A stretch of DNA of 64,000 nt from Ceratothoa steindachneri (GCA_963969495.1 OZ018326.1:153140306-153204305), one strand, 5' to 3'; numbered from the stretch's first letter, positions 20,279 through 32,343 are shown. Numbers and translations: made by a program. The notes: generated from the letters alone by a model not told the origin.

Positions 20279-22330
20279 ATGGAGCCGCCCTCAGGCAGCT
20301 CCACAGAAAAAAATGGAGGTTCCTCCCCCCACTGTGCTTGCGCAGGGGACCCCCATATTTCTCTAACTGGAGAGGAGGCTTACTCCTCTCCTACGCCTAT
20401 GGGTGTAGGGGACTCCCCCTCACCCCCTTCTCTGGAGGTGCTTTCGGGCACCTCCCTGTTTCCAATGGCAGTCCCTCCTTTTCTTTCCAAGGGGACTGTC
20501 AAGAAAGCCAGCAGGCAGCCCATAGCTGACCGCTCCCCATTGAACCGGCTCGGTAGGGCAAACCCCCTTAGGGGGGAGAGGGAAGCCAGGCCCCTTCACC
20601 TGCTTCCCTCAAAAGACCTGCTGGCAAGAATATTGAACCTTGCCAGGGTCAAGGCCTGTGACTCCCCACCCCACCTGACTAGTGACAATGATGCCAACAG
20701 GACCTGCGATGTCCTGGGGGGGGGGGGGATGGCCAACTGGAGGTCCCCCCTGAGATAGACATGGTCCTTGAGGCAACCCAGCCTCGGACGGTAGGGCCTT
20801 CCATGGGGGGGAATCCAGGCTCGGCACCATGCAAGGTCCTCCTCAAACGGCTAGGGTTTCCCAGGCATTTAAGGAGGGAAGGGATCTCCTCCGACCGGTG
20901 CCCCTACGACTGCCAGGACCTTCTTCATTTCGGAGAAGGACATAGCTGAGGCCGGTCAATCTGGCCCGGGGGCTCCTGCAGGTTGAGGGGTTAAGCGTGT
21001 TCATTCCCGGCCCCCCTCTCCTAAAAAGAAAAAGTCCACTGATGGCAGCATGTTGGCCAAGGGCAACATGATCCATCATAGGAGAGAATTACCTAGTGTA
21101 ATTGGTAGAGAGCCGAAGATGACCCGTTTCTCGGATGGGAGCCTTCTGGCGAATGAGGCAGATCCCTCCGAGGTGGCCAAGATAAGTGCTCTTCAACACT
21201 TCATGGCACCCCGGTGATTGTGATGCCGCACTCTACCATGAACTTTGTGAGGGACCTAGTTGACTACTCCATAGAGGACTTCACCTTTAGAGCTGGCCGA
21301 CCGTGGGGTGGTCAAGGTCAAACGTGTGATGAGAAAACAGGGAGGGGCCTTGAGACCCACCCCTACACTCTTTGTCACGTTCGACTGTGACACGCTCCCT
21401 GAGTCGGTGCATGCCGGTTGGTACCACTACTGCGTAAAGGCATTTGTGTCACTGCCGCGGTGGTTCGATTACTGTCACCCTTCGGCCATACCAAACATTC
21501 ATATAGACATGCAAAGTCAGGGTCACTTGAAGTCTGTGTAAATTGCTCCAAGGCCAGACACGATAAGTCTAAATCATGTGTGGCCAAGTGTGTCAATTGC
21601 AGAGAGCCACACCCAGCTTCTTCGAAGCAATGTGGTGCATATCTCCTTGAGAAAGAAATTCTGGCCGTTCTAGCCCAGGATCGACTCTCATTCTGCGAGG
21701 CTAAAGACTTGGTCCTGGCATGCCCAGCTCTGCCCGGGATGTCTTATGCCTTAATAATTAGAAAGGCACCCTCTGCTCCTGGCCCATCCAGGCCAACGAG
21801 CATGGTTGTTTCCTCGCCCATTCGGAGCCCTTCTGTGGGTTCTACTCAATCCGGGCGCTCCCCTGCTAAAGCTGGCAGCAAAAAGGGTTCACACCCAGCC
21901 CCGCTAAAACCATGGCCCCCCTTCCTTCCCCCAGTGCGACCGTTTCCTGTAAGGTGAAATGGCCACGTGCCTCCACCGATTCGTTAGACTCACAGGAAGC
22001 AACACCCCTGAAGTTGGTCACCAGGCCATCTTTCAGAGTTCCTAAAGCTGTCCCCCAAAAGGAGGACAGCAACAAAGGAGCTTCGGCTCTTTCACCCACA
22101 CCTAGTGGTGGGCTGAGTGGCTCGGATATGGTGGTTCCTCGAAAAGAGGGCCCCCCACCCCTGAAGCTGCAATGCCCACCTAAGGTTTCAAGGCAGAGGG
22201 AGGAAAAGACTTGCATGGTAAGCCCAACCTCCCAAAATAAGTCCTCGATGCGACAGCGCCTTCAGCGCATTGTCCGGCCAACAGCACCCGGGGTTCTGCC
22301 TCCGGGAAGCGTACGGCCATTCCCATGAGG
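20279..22330 (+). pseudogene. LINE-A ORF1 (gag-like), broken
   Basis: It starts at ATG 20279 ('MEPPSGSSTEKNGGSS'). The first 159 codons are open, with a Pro/Ser-rich N-terminal region. From about 21040 the conserved middle domain follows ('MLAKGNMIHHRRELPSVIGR' in shifted frames, 'TPTLFVTFDCDTLPES' near 21365). 21418-21957 carries knuckles ('CVNCSKARHDKSKSCVAKC', 'CVNCREPHPASSKQCGAYLL'), then a Ser/Pro-rich tail. ORF1 proteins of this type bind the LINE RNA. The frame is lost at several places (near 20756, 20950 and 21220). Confidence 0.8.
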
Positions 22331-22366
22331 TTCTTCTGTTCAAAGAGTGCCCCCCACATCTCCGAG

Positions 22367-23200
22367 CTAGGCCTGGAGGGCATATTCCTAAAATGGAATT
22401 GCCGTGGACTCCGGGTCAACTGGGAGGAGCAGCAGAGGCCCGTCTCATCCCATTTGCCGTTTGCTATTTTTCTGCAGGAGACTGTGGCCCCTGCCTGCAC
22501 TCCCGGGGTATAAGAGTTTTGCGACCCCACCACTGCGAGATGGCCGGGCTGAGGGATGCCTGGTTTACATCCAGCATGATGTCTCCGTTCTTCCTTCCAC
22601 TTTAGATACCTCCTTTAAGGCAGTGGCTGTGCAGCTTTACCTGGATAGGAGGTATACTATCATTTCTGCACACATTCCACCATCAGCTGACTTCAACGCG
22701 GGGAACTTCCGCCGCCTCGTGGCACGGTTGCCGAGGCCCTTTCTCTTGCTTGGGGATCTGAGCGGCAGACAGCCTCTCTGGGGAACTACTCAATAAATCC
22801 TAGGGGACAAGTCCTTGCCAATCTGATCGAAGAGCTTGAGATTGGTGTCCTAAATGTGGATGAGTTTGCATCACTGCCCGAGAACTGCTTCATTTTCTTG
22901 CCTTGATCTATCTCTGTGCTTTCCCGATGCACAGCCTGATTTTGATTGGGGGGTGGTCGATGGCCTCCATTGCAGTGATAACTTTCCCATTCAAATATCA
23001 TTTTCAGCGCAACTGCCGCCTGAGAGCCCACCTCGGTTGTGTCTGGCACGGGCGTGGTGGCCTGCATTTCAGGAAATGACTGAATTCTCTATCTCAGTCG
23101 AGGACTTTAGGTCGGTAGATGTAGTCGTTGAGTTCTCCGGCAACCACATCGCCGTGGGCCTGACTACTATTTCCAGAATGTCTGGCCGTTTTGTACGCCA
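22367..23200 (+). pseudogene. LINE-A ORF2 endonuclease domain, broken
   Basis: It begins with 'LEGIFLKWNCRGLRVNW', has the catalytic Glu motif 'FAIFLQET' (about 22465), 'YTIISAHIPPSADF' (about 22655), 'FLLLGDLSGRQPLWG' (about 22740) and 'DFDWGVVDGLHCSDNFPIQI' (about 22935). This is the order of an AP-type endonuclease that nicks target DNA. The final SDH motif has become SDN and the frame breaks near 22605 and 22795, so it is inactive. Confidence 0.8.
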
Positions 23201-23211
23201 ATGTCTCCTTG

Positions 23212-23350
23212 CTGGCTGAAAATCTATGCTCTAATCCCAATTGTTCCAACCCGCTTCCTACACTCATTCGGACATGAGAAATCGAAGGAGAATGAAACGG
23301 ATTGTATATACAGTCCTTTACTTACAAAAAAAATGCAATAATATTTACAA
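23212..23350 (-). repeat. Gypsy-family LTR fragment inside LINE-A
   Basis: GGCTGAAAATCTATGCTCTA, then CCCGCTTCCTACACT and GAATGAAACGGATTGTATAT, matches the left ends of the LTRs at 15156, 37108 and 40570. Only about 140 bp remain. LINE-A RT sequence resumes at about 23351. Confidence 0.8.
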
Positions 23351-23359
23351 GAGATCTCG

Positions 23360-25402
23360 TCTGTCTGCTAGGCCTTCCTTCGTAGACTGCACTACGCCAC
23401 GGTGTTTTTCGATCTGGAGAAGGCCTATAATACCGCATGGCTATACGGTATCATGGAGACTCTCCACACGATGGGGGCGAGGGGACGCCTCCCAATGTTT
23501 ATATCTGAATTTTTGCCAGATCGTCGATTCCGCCTATGGGTGGGGGGAGCCCTCTCGGTCCAAATGGAGTAGGAAGAGGGAGTCCCGCAGGAAAGTGTCC
23601 CCAGTGTCGCACTGTTTGCTCTGAGCATCAACAGCATCACCTCGGTGCTGCCGGAAGATGTTCTCGCTACGCTCTACGTGGACGACCTTTCGATCTCTTT
23701 TGGCGCGGCCCAGATGCCAACTCTGGAGTGTCGACTCCAACAGGCATTGAAGCGCGTGTCTCGCTATGCCGAAGCGTACAGGTTTCGGTTTTCCTTTGCC
23801 AAGACTAAGGTGGTGCACTTCTGCCGCTATCCACGGCTCCACCCAGACCCAGACTTGTTTCGTAATGGGGTATGCCTGGATGTGGTTGAATTGTACCGTT
23901 TCCTTGGTCTTGTATTTGACCGAAGCCTGGAGGCTCATATTCGCAGCCTTAGGGTCTCTTGATAGGCAATAGCCCTATCAGCCCTTGGGGCGCTGATTGG
24001 GCTATTGCCTTACTTTTTTATCGATCCTTTGTTCGTTCGAAGCTTGACTATGGATGCCAGTTTTATGCATCTGCAGCCGAGCGTGTATTGCGGAAGGTTG
24101 ACTCGATCCATCACACTCGCCTTCGCCTGGTGACCGGTGCCTTCTTCACTTCCCCCATTGTGAGCCTACTAGTCGATGCTGGGGACATGCCACTCGCTCT
24201 ACGCCGTGTACAGTGCATCATTGGCCTGTACACATGAGCCTGCTGCCTCCCTCAGTCGCCAACAGTTTTCACTGCATCCGCAGCTGATCTTGACAGTGCC
24301 TATGGCGCCGAGAGACGCCAGTCATACCCTAAGCCCTTTGGGTTTAGGGCCAGAAAACTCGTTTGAGAGCTAGGTATAGCTCTCGAGCTAGTGGCGCCCC
24401 TGGTTCTGCCCAGGATGCCACCCTGAATGGTACCACATTTGGCTATTTATCGCCACTTTTCTGCTGCCAAAGCTTGTACAGCGCCAGTAGTATTGCGTTC
24501 AACTTTTTGGGAGCACACCTCGTGTCATGCTGGAATTGTGCCAGTGTATCGGGATGGCTCCAACTCCCAAGATGTGGTTGGCTTCCACGCTGTATCCCCT
24601 CTGTTTAAAGTCAGCGGGGGTCTGCCAGGCGCTGCGTCTGTCTTCACGGTCGAGGTAGTGGCAATACACCACTAGGTATGGGAGATTACGCGACGTGCCC
24701 GGTTCGGAGACCGGATTGTGATCTATAGCGACTCACAAAGCGCCCTGAGTGCTCTCGGGGCATTGGAATCTCCGCATCCCTTGGTTCGTGATATCCTAGC
24801 GGATGTCGAGATTATCTTCTGCTAGGTTCCTGGACATGTAGAATTGTGGGGAATTAGCATGCCGATGAGGGCGCCAAAGAGTCCGAGACCAGCATTTCGC
24901 TCTTACTCATACCGATTACATGGCAGGAATACGGTGCACTCTTCAAGCTACTTGGCAAAGAAGATGGGAGATGGTTGAAGGGAACTTAAAGTTGCGTGCC
25001 ATTGCACCCCGCAACACTTCCCATGGACTTACCCCCAATGCTTCGAACGCTTCAGCTTGCTTTCTGTCATCTCCGAAACTGTTCCCATGGACCTATCCCC
25101 CAATGCCGCGACGCCTTCAGGTTGCTTTCTGTCGTCTCCGAATCGCTCATACTCGTGTGACGCATCGCTATTTGATGGAGCGCTCGCCTGCGCCCTATTG
25201 CAACGACTGCGTCGTCCCCCAGACTGTTCAGCTCATTCTTGTTGAATGTCCCAGTCTGGGTGATCTTCGCGCACTTTACCTGTCCCGGCCCTGGGTCGGC
25301 GGGGTCGCTACCGCCTCTATTGTACTCGGGACGAGTGCGTGCACCATGACTGGTGGACTGACAGATTTTTGGGGGGAGGCTGGCCTTCTCCCTTGTATTT
25401 AA
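23360..25402 (+). pseudogene. LINE-A ORF2: RT, RNase H, Cys/His motif, broken
   Basis: RT motif A is at about 23405 ('VFFDLEKAYNTAW', second Asp lost). 23645-23962 has motif C 'LYVDDLSISFGAAQM' and 'KTKVVHFCRYPRL'. 23959-24237 has the RT end ('SFVRSKLDYGCQFYASAAER'). 24427-24675 begins RNase H but the first Asp motif is changed (YRDGS). About 24725 keeps the SDSQSAL motif. 24920-25402 has 'YCNDCVVPQTVQLILVECPS'. A short stretch near 25020-25090 is duplicated ('CCCATGGAC.TA.CCCCCAATG' twice). Multiple stops make it inactive. Confidence 0.8.
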
Positions 25403-25592
25403 CTAGTTGTTTGTGTTGTTTTTTTTTGTTATTGTTTGTTTTGTTTTTTTGTAGGTCGCAGGCTCCTGCGCCCGTGGGAGGGGGACCTCCCCCCGATGCT
25501 GGAGCTTGCTCCCTGATTGTTATCCCTTTTTATTGTTGTTTCTGTTAAAATTTTTTATTTTAATGTAGCCTAGAACTAGGCTGTTTGTTTGC

Positions 25593-25621
25593 GGCGACTT
25601 ATGCCCAAGTGGGCAGTCGCC
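25593..25621 (+). other. LINE-A 3' UTR hairpin, consensus form
   Basis: GGCGACT pairs with AGTCGCC and TGCCC with GGGCA around a short loop, preceded by the palindrome CCTAGAACTAGG at 25569-25580. See the entry at 12075. Confidence 0.7.
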
Positions 25622-25655
25622 AGATAGCCCCTTTAAAAAAAAGAAGAAAAAAAAG

Positions 25656-27165
25656 AAGTAATTTTCTGGAAAATAGTCCAGATGGGACTGAAGAAAGTGC
25701 ATTTTCACTGACATACACGCACCAAGTTAGCACAAATTCTCCATTAAGTCATCAACCATCTTCTGGTACTGAGGACTTCTGTGGTTACCAAAGAAGTTTG
25801 CAATGACCAACTTAAGGGACAGCCAGGCAGAGAGTTCAGTAGGATTTAATGAATCATCAAAACTAGTCTTTTAAGAGTTCTCTTATCTGAGGACCATTAA
25901 ATATACCTGCCTTAAGCTTCTCCATGCTGATTAGTTTGAACCTGTGGTGGAGGAAGGCAAATCCTCCACCTTCCCTGTTCAGTGCTTTTACAAAGTTCTT
26001 CATTAGGCCGAGTTTGATGTGTAGGGGTGGAAGTAACACCTTGCTCGGTTCAACCAGAGGGTGGGACAGAACATTGTGTGACCTGGGTTCTAATCCTTGT
26101 CTTGATGGCCACTCTTGTCTGACATAATGCTGGTCATCAACCCGACTATCCCACAAGCACAAAAAGCATGGATACTTTGTGTACCCACCTTGCAGCTCTA
26201 GAATGAGTCCAACAACTTTAAGATCTCCACAAATCAACTATTTATGTTCCTGGTAATTGAGAATAGACAACAGACGTTCCATGCTGTTGTGGGATTCTTT
26301 CATTTCAGCCAAGTGTCCAACAGCGATTGATGAAACCTTATTTCCGTTATTCAGAAGAACTGCCTTGAGACGTCTGTTAGATGAGTCAATAAAAAGTCTC
26401 CATTCCATAGCAACATACTTTATACCCATTAATTTCATCAGTTTGGCAATATTGTTACAGTAGATCAGTGAAGACGCTTCATCGAACATAAAGAATTTTC
26501 TGAATTCGCTCTCACGTTCCTGATACCAATAGAATGTTGTTCCTGGGGCAAGTAGATGTTTCTCTTGAAGACGAAAACCCAGCAGCTGGGCAGACTCATT
26601 AGATAGGTTCAGGTCTCATGTCAAATTGTTGAGTTTGGCTTGGGTCAATGGCACCGATTGGTCGTCCTCTTCTGGCTCATATGCACCACACTCACCTGTG
26701 TCAGTCATGTCAGTAGATTCGGAATCAGAACTAGATTCCATGATGACATCTGGCTCAGGAACAGGAACATCTGGTCCATGGGGGATTGGCTTTATGGCAG
26801 AAGGAACATTAGGGTATTGAACATGGTGCTTGTTCTTGCGATTGATGCCTTTTAAATTTGTCATGCAGAAGTAGCAGTCAGTAACGTGATCTTTCCCTTC
26901 CTTCCACACCATTGGGAAACCAAATGGTATACTCTCTCTTTTCCTATTCCTCCAATCCCGTAAATTCTCCACACATGTTTTGCAGCAGATATGGGGAGCA
27001 AATGCCTTATCCTGGTCCCCTAGTTTGATTCCAAAATAAGTGCAATGTCTTCTTCACAAAATCTGTGATTTTCGCTTGATGGTCTGGAAGAACTACTTGT
27101 CCACAGTGAAACAAAATTTGTTAGGATGGTTCTTACACTTCCGATCCATCGTACTGCACAACTAG
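25656..27165 (-). pseudogene. Uncharacterised transposon-type protein, cut by LINE-A
   Basis: Minus-strand frames in order: Cys/His-rich start (about 27160-26990, 'CKNHPNKFCF', 'GIKLGDQDKAFAPHICC'), 26972-26616 ('MENLRDWRNRKRESIPFGFP', acidic Ser-rich linker), 26489-26238 ('EWRLFIDSSNRRLKAVLLNN'), 26237-25863 ('ICGDLKVVGLILELQGGYTK', 'LPPLHIKLGLMKNFVKALNR'). The protein then continues at 25714-25657 ('MSVKMHFLQSHLDYFPENY') straight into the LINE-A poly-A complement. From memory, such proteins occur in many copies in arthropod and some other animal genomes and behave like transposon genes, but I know no established function. Frameshifts and the insertion make it dead. Confidence 0.65.
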
Positions 27166-27419
27166 ACCTGAAAAGAGAAAAAAATAACTAATTATTTAAG
27201 GTAACCCATGACCGGCTGTGGCAAAAACAAAGTCCATATACGCTTGGGTGATAGTGCGATTTGGAAAAAATATGCTTTAATAAAAATCGAGTGTATCTTA
27301 CAAACCAGACCTGAGCTAAGAAAATGAATGATATTTTTTAATTCAGCACACAAAAAGGATCCTAAATCAGTTGGAAAACCCTTGACCTTTGAAAAAAAGG
27401 TTTGAAATGCAGGCCAGTG

Positions 27420-28030
27420 TATGTCTCCTTTTTCTCACATTTACCTTTTTGAATATGGGAACAACATTGGCCAGTTTCCAATCTCTGGGAACAAAATTTG
27501 CCCCCAGAAAGTAATTAAACAGAAAATCGAGTATGCAGAAATTTCCTTCTTAATTTCCTTAATTCTATGCATGTACATTTTGTCAACCCTGTTAGCTTTA
27601 TCAAAAGTTAATGTTTTATATCATCTGCCATAACTATTATTTCATTCACTTTTGGAATGTTATTATTCAAGATTTCTAGGCTTTCTTCACTTAAATTTGG
27701 AATATTCTTGTTTAAAACTGAAGCAAAATAATTATTCAAGATAGTCATTTTGAACTAATGAGGCATTATGTTTTAGCATTTGAGCTGACTCTTTGTTTTT
27801 GGTTTTATAGTATCTATAGAATGCTTTCGGATTATTGTGCAACCTTTCCACTAATCTATTTTTATTTGCTTTTGGAGGTCAATACATTTTTGTCTTAATG
27901 ACTGGTTCCCTTTTAATTGCTTATAAAGTGACCACTTCTGTCCTATCAGAGTCTTAAGAAATGCAATTAATGATGATGATGTAAGCCTAAACAGGTGTTT
28001 TATTACTGAGTTCTCTATGTCAATCAGGGC
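27420..28030 (-). pseudogene. CR1/L2-like LINE fragment
   Basis: Minus-strand reading gives 'NNPKAFYRYYKTKNKESAQM' (about 27845-27785) and a segment resembling the GPD/KKG end of the RT start (near 27470). This is the linker-to-RT region of CR1/L2 ORF2, and it is full of stops. 27166-27419 shows no recognised feature. Confidence 0.55.
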
Positions 28031-28034
28031 AACC

Positions 28035-28410
28035 ATCTGGGTTGCTTGGCAAATAAGATGGGAGATGGCTGAGGAAACTTAAAGTTACGTACCATTGCAT
28101 GAGACTGTTCCCATGGACTTACCCCACAATGCTGTGATGACTTTGTGTCACTTTCTGCTGTCAATTAGGAACACTCATGGGACGCACCACCATTTGATGG
28201 AGCACTCACCTGTGATGACTATGTTGTCCCCTAGACTGTTCAGCACATTTTTGTTGAATGTCTCAGTCTGGGTGATTTCACACGTTACCTTTACAGATAC
28301 TGGGATGAGCAGGGTTGCTATTGCTTGTCCCTTATTTTGGATTTGTTTTGTCCTTTTGTTATTTAGTTTTGTCAATTTTTTTTAATCTAGCCTAACATTA
28401 GGTGATAAGG
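28035..28410 (+). pseudogene. LINE-A, decayed 3' fragment
   Basis: It matches the RNase H end (GGCAAATAAGATGGGAGATG, compare GGCAAAGAAGATGGGAGACG), the Cys/His region ('HHLMEHSP', TTCTTGTTGAATGTC-like at 28250) and the 3' UTR TAGCCTAACATTAGG at 28387. It is 5'-truncated and has lost the hairpin. Confidence 0.7.
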
Positions 28411-28439
28411 TGATTATAGCAACCTTTGCCTGTTTTGCT

Positions 28440-28625
28440 TTTGTTTTGTAATAATATCATAACTATTTGGCACCCTTATGTTGTTTTACATTCTCTTTCG
28501 AATTATATAATTGCCAAGGTCCTCCCAAGGTTAGTCCAGGAATTATTGAAAGTTTTGAATGTCATAAATCAGAATAAGTGAGAGCATGCAACTATTTGGT
28601 CAGCAGACCTTGTTTTTTGTTCAGT
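28440..28625 (+). repeat. Dispersed intronic repeat
   Basis: CCAAGGTTAGTCCAGGAATT and TAAGTGAGAGCATGCAACT occur here and in reverse complement at 47944-48075; the left part also resembles 48110-48200 reversed. It has no coding potential. Confidence 0.75.
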
Positions 28626-29157
28626 CTGTTTAGTGAGTGAAGCTGTTCAAATTCTTGGTTGTTGTTCCTGTGAGGTTACCCAGGAAGGGTGGTGGGCTTT
28701 GGGATCCCCTTTAACAAGAGTTTAGTGATAAATGCCTGCTGGACAGTGTTAGAAGGAACTAAGTAGGTGTCTGATATATGTGGTTTCGTTGACATACCTA
28801 CAGTCAAGATGGTGTTGCTGGGATACGCGCACTCCCTTCACCACTCAAATCATCTCCTTTGTGCAGGCTTTTCTCTCCTCTGTAATACCTCAGTGACTCT
28901 TATTATGTCAAAGTCTGATGGCGAGGAAAGACCTGGTGACGGGGGTAGGCAAGGTTATGCTGGAGGCCTCTAGCTCGGCTCTCACTCGTCAGTGGCACAG
29001 GGCTATTTTTGGTTGCTAGCAGTTTGGGATTGAATGGGAACTGCTCTTGGCAGACTCCTGTGTGACTGAGCAGCCCTGTTTAGGGACCGCACTGCTCACC
29101 CCAATTTGGGGAGGGGCCTAGAGAAGGTGACCTAAAAATTGTCCACTCAACCTCTCC

Positions 29158-30000
29158 TTGGATAAGAAACCGTGCCTATTGGGAACTCTACTTTGCGGTC
29201 AAAAAACACATAATATTTTTCTTAAATTTGCCACTTGGAATATCAGAACCCTTTTAGATATTGATCATGGTACCAACAGATCTGAACGCAGAACAGCACT
29301 GATTGTATCTGAACTCAGGCGGTATGATATAGATATAGCTGCTCTTAGTGAGACAAGGCTTCTGGAAGAAGGCTCATCAAAGAAACTCAAGATAGATACA
29401 CATTTTTCTGGAAAGGATATCCTCAAAATGGGCAACACTTACACGGAGTTGGTTTTGCTATAAAAAAATAAGTTATTAAAGAACCTCACAGTCTCCAAAC
29501 TGCATAAGCGAGAGGCTCATAACACTTCATATCCCTCTGGCAAAACACAGGTATGCAACTGTTCTAAGTGCATATGCCCCAACATTACCTTCCAGCAATG
29601 AAATTATAGACCAATTCTATCAGCTACTTGATGAAACCTTACACCAAATACCAAGACATGACAAGATCATTTTAATGGGAGACTTTAATGCGAGAGTTGG
29701 AACACACAAAGATATATGGGAGGGAGTGAATGGAGAACATGGTATCGGAAAGGTCAATTCAAATGGAATTAGACTATTGACCATATGCAGTGAACATGAC
29801 CTTAAGATCACAAATACCATTTTTCAACAAAGAATATGTACAAAACCTCCTGGATGCACCCACGTTCCAAGCATTGGCACCTAATAGACTATTTTATAGT
29901 CAGGAGCACTGACATTAAAGATGTGTTAATCACACAAGCAATGAGAGGTGTAGAAGGATAGATGGACCATCGTCTCATTATTACCAAACTAAACCTACAA
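29158..30000 (+). pseudogene. CFDP2-like endonuclease domain, broken
   Basis: 29158-29463 has 'FATWNIRTLLD' and 'AALSETRLLEEGSS', the Asn and Glu motifs of the AP-type endonuclease. 29675-29884 has 'MGDFNARVGTHKDIWEG' and 'NSNGIRLLTICSEHDLKI'. The SDH-like end is near 29965 ('DHRLIITKLNL'). A stop near 29461 and shifts near 29880 disrupt it. Confidence 0.85.
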
Positions 30001-30179
30001 ATTCATCCGCTAATCCATTGCCAGAAAATGAATAAGAAGCGATTGAACTGCCGTGCTCTTAAGGACTCTTCAATTAGAAATGAACTACAAAAGAAGATAG
30101 CCAGAGAAGCTTGAAGAGGATACTTAAATTGCTAACATTAACAATGAAGTTGATGCACTACTGACCACTTTCAACTCAA

Positions 30180-32343
30180 GTTTGTATGAATCTGCTGCAA
30201 ATAGCATCGGATACAAAACCAAGAAACATCAAGATTGGTTTGATGAGAGTTCTGACTCAACCCACATTCTCTTGGATGATATGCATAAAGCACATAATGC
30301 ATCCCTAAGCAATCCATCATCACATGGACTAAGAAATCGTTGGAAAAACCTTAGGGCACAATCTCAAGCCCGTCTGCAGACTATAAAAAATGACTGGTGG
30401 ACAAAAGAGCACACAAAATCCCAAATTATGCAGATATTAATGACATGCACAATTTTTACAATGCAGGGAAATTTTTTTATGAACCCAAGAATTGTTTATT
30501 GACGCCCATCAAAACTGCTGATGGAAGTACTCTTTTAAAGGAACAATCACAAATAGTAAACAGATGGGCAGAACATTTCAAAGTTCTACTGAACCAGCCC
30601 AACCCAACTGATAATATAGTACTAGACTAGCTCTTAATACTGCCACAGATGCCTGTCCTTGACCATGACCCAACTTTTGTAGAAGTCCTCTCAGCAATTA
30701 GGTCTCTGAAAAACAATAAAACTCCTGGGCCTGATAATATTCCAGCAGAGATCATAAAAGATGGTGGCTATCTCTGTCATAGGAATCTTGACATGATTAT
30801 TTTAAAAGTATGGACTGAAGAAACTGTTCGCCAACAGTGGAAAGCACCAACATTGTAACAATCTATAAAAACAAAGGGGAAAAATCACAATGTGGAAACA
30901 GCAGAAGTATCTCCCTACTATCTATGGTGGGGAAAGTCTTGGCTAAGATACTCCTCAATTGTTTAATACACCATATATCTGAGGAAATATTGCCGGAGAC
31001 CTAGTGTGGGTTTAGACCAAATCGTGGAACAGTTGACATGATATTCACAACGAGACAGCTTCAAGAAAAGGGCAGAGAACAGCATAAGGATCTTTTTATA
31101 GGCTTTATAGATCTGTCCAAAGCCTTTGATACTGTCAATAGGAAACTGTTATGGGAAATACTCCACAAATTTGGCTGTCCATCAAAATTTATTAATATCT
31201 TACGACAGTTTCACTATGGAATGTTTGCTCGTGTCACTCACTGTCGGGGGACTAGAGTCAGCACCCTTCGAAGTTCACACTGGTGTAAAGCAAGTTTGTG
31301 TGCTTGCACCTGTGTTATTTAACATGTTTCTTGTCTGTATTACCACCTTACTCAAGCAGAATATACAAGAAAACAGCGGTGTGAAGATAGCTTACAGGCT
31401 TGATGGTAACCTTTTCAACATTAGACAATTTCAGGCAGTCACAAAAATTTCATTAGAGACAATCTTAGATCTACAATATGCAGATGACTGTGCTTTTGTT
31501 GCACATACGCCAGAATCATTACAAGCTACACTAACAGCAGTAACAAATGCTTATAGAAGGATCAAACTATCTGTCAATACTAACAAAATAGAAATACTAT
31601 GTCAATGGGCAAGCTTCAACCTCCTTTGGTAGCTTAAGGTAAAGAGTGTATGTGAATCATGACCTGAGTTAGAAGACCAAAGTAGCAGTCTACAGGACAG
31701 TATGTATCTCGACTCTAACATGCGGATGTGAAGCCTGGACCACATACAGCCGCCACATGAAAATATTGGAGGCCTTCCACATATATTGCCTTCAACGTAT
31801 TCTGGGAATCACCTGGCGAGATAGGCTGACCCACAACCAAATATTTGAGAGAACTTCATGTACCAGCATAGACTATTATTACACAACACCAGCTCAGATG
31901 GCTTGGACACGTAATAAGGATGTCAGAAGACCGGCTACCGCGAAAAATACTACAGCCAATTAAATAAAGGTCGACGTTCAGCAGGTGGCCAACAGAAAAG
32001 ATACAAAGACAATATTAAGGGAACTTTAAAGAAAATGAATAAAACCCCAGCAAATCTGGAAGACTTTGCCGCCGATCGACATCTCTGGAGGACAATATGC
32101 CGTGAGGGGGCAGAAGAACTGGAAGATAGCATTAAACAATCAAGAAATGACAGACGTACAAGGAGGCATGCCTGTCAAGCTAACCCTGTACCACCTGACG
32201 TGAACTTTACCTGTCCTGTCTGCAACAAAGTGTGCAGATCAAGAATAAGACTACATCTATCAACTGAGTCACCAATGATCCCGAGGAGAGCGTCATCAGA
32301 TACGATGGACTCCTATAAGCAAGCAAGGACACAGGGCAACTGA
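30180..32343 (+). pseudogene. CFDP2-like RT and C-terminal zinc finger, broken
   Basis: 30649-30858 has 'NNKTPGPDNIPAEIIKDGG'. 31038-31322 has RT motif A 'FIGFIDLSKAFDTVNRKLLW'. Motif B, about 31280, reads 'GVKQVCVLAPVLFN' with the usual Gly changed to Val. Motif C is 'LQYADDCAFVAHTPES' near 31475. 31757-31963 has 'FHIYCLQRILGITWRDRL', and 32035-32343 ends with 'FTCPVCNKVCRSRIRLHLS', the Cys/His finger typical of the family. At least five frame changes show decay. Confidence 0.85.

Larger units (their letters stand above)
19718..23211 (+). mobile_element. LINE-A copy: 5' UTR, ORF1, endonuclease
   Basis: It starts with TAAGAGGCGCGGCGATTTGC at 19722 inside the Gypsy RT and runs through ORF1 and the endonuclease part of ORF2 to about 23211, where an LTR fragment interrupts it. 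It is long but carries stops and frameshifts throughout. The interruption is followed by LINE-A RT sequence, so 23351-25655 may be the remainder of the same or another copy. Confidence 0.85.
23351..25655 (+). mobile_element. LINE-A copy: RT to 3' end
   Basis: It contains RT, RNase H, the C-terminal motif, the 3' UTR with CCTAGAACTAGG (25569-25580) and the hairpin (25593-25621), and an A-rich tail (25632-25655). The tail abuts a minus-strand transposon coding region (25656-27165), which it interrupts. Confidence 0.85.

Noticed and set aside
25339..25548. ORFs over LINE 3' UTRs (Cys/Phe-rich)
   Set aside because: T-rich UTR read-through; they differ between copies and have no conserved start.
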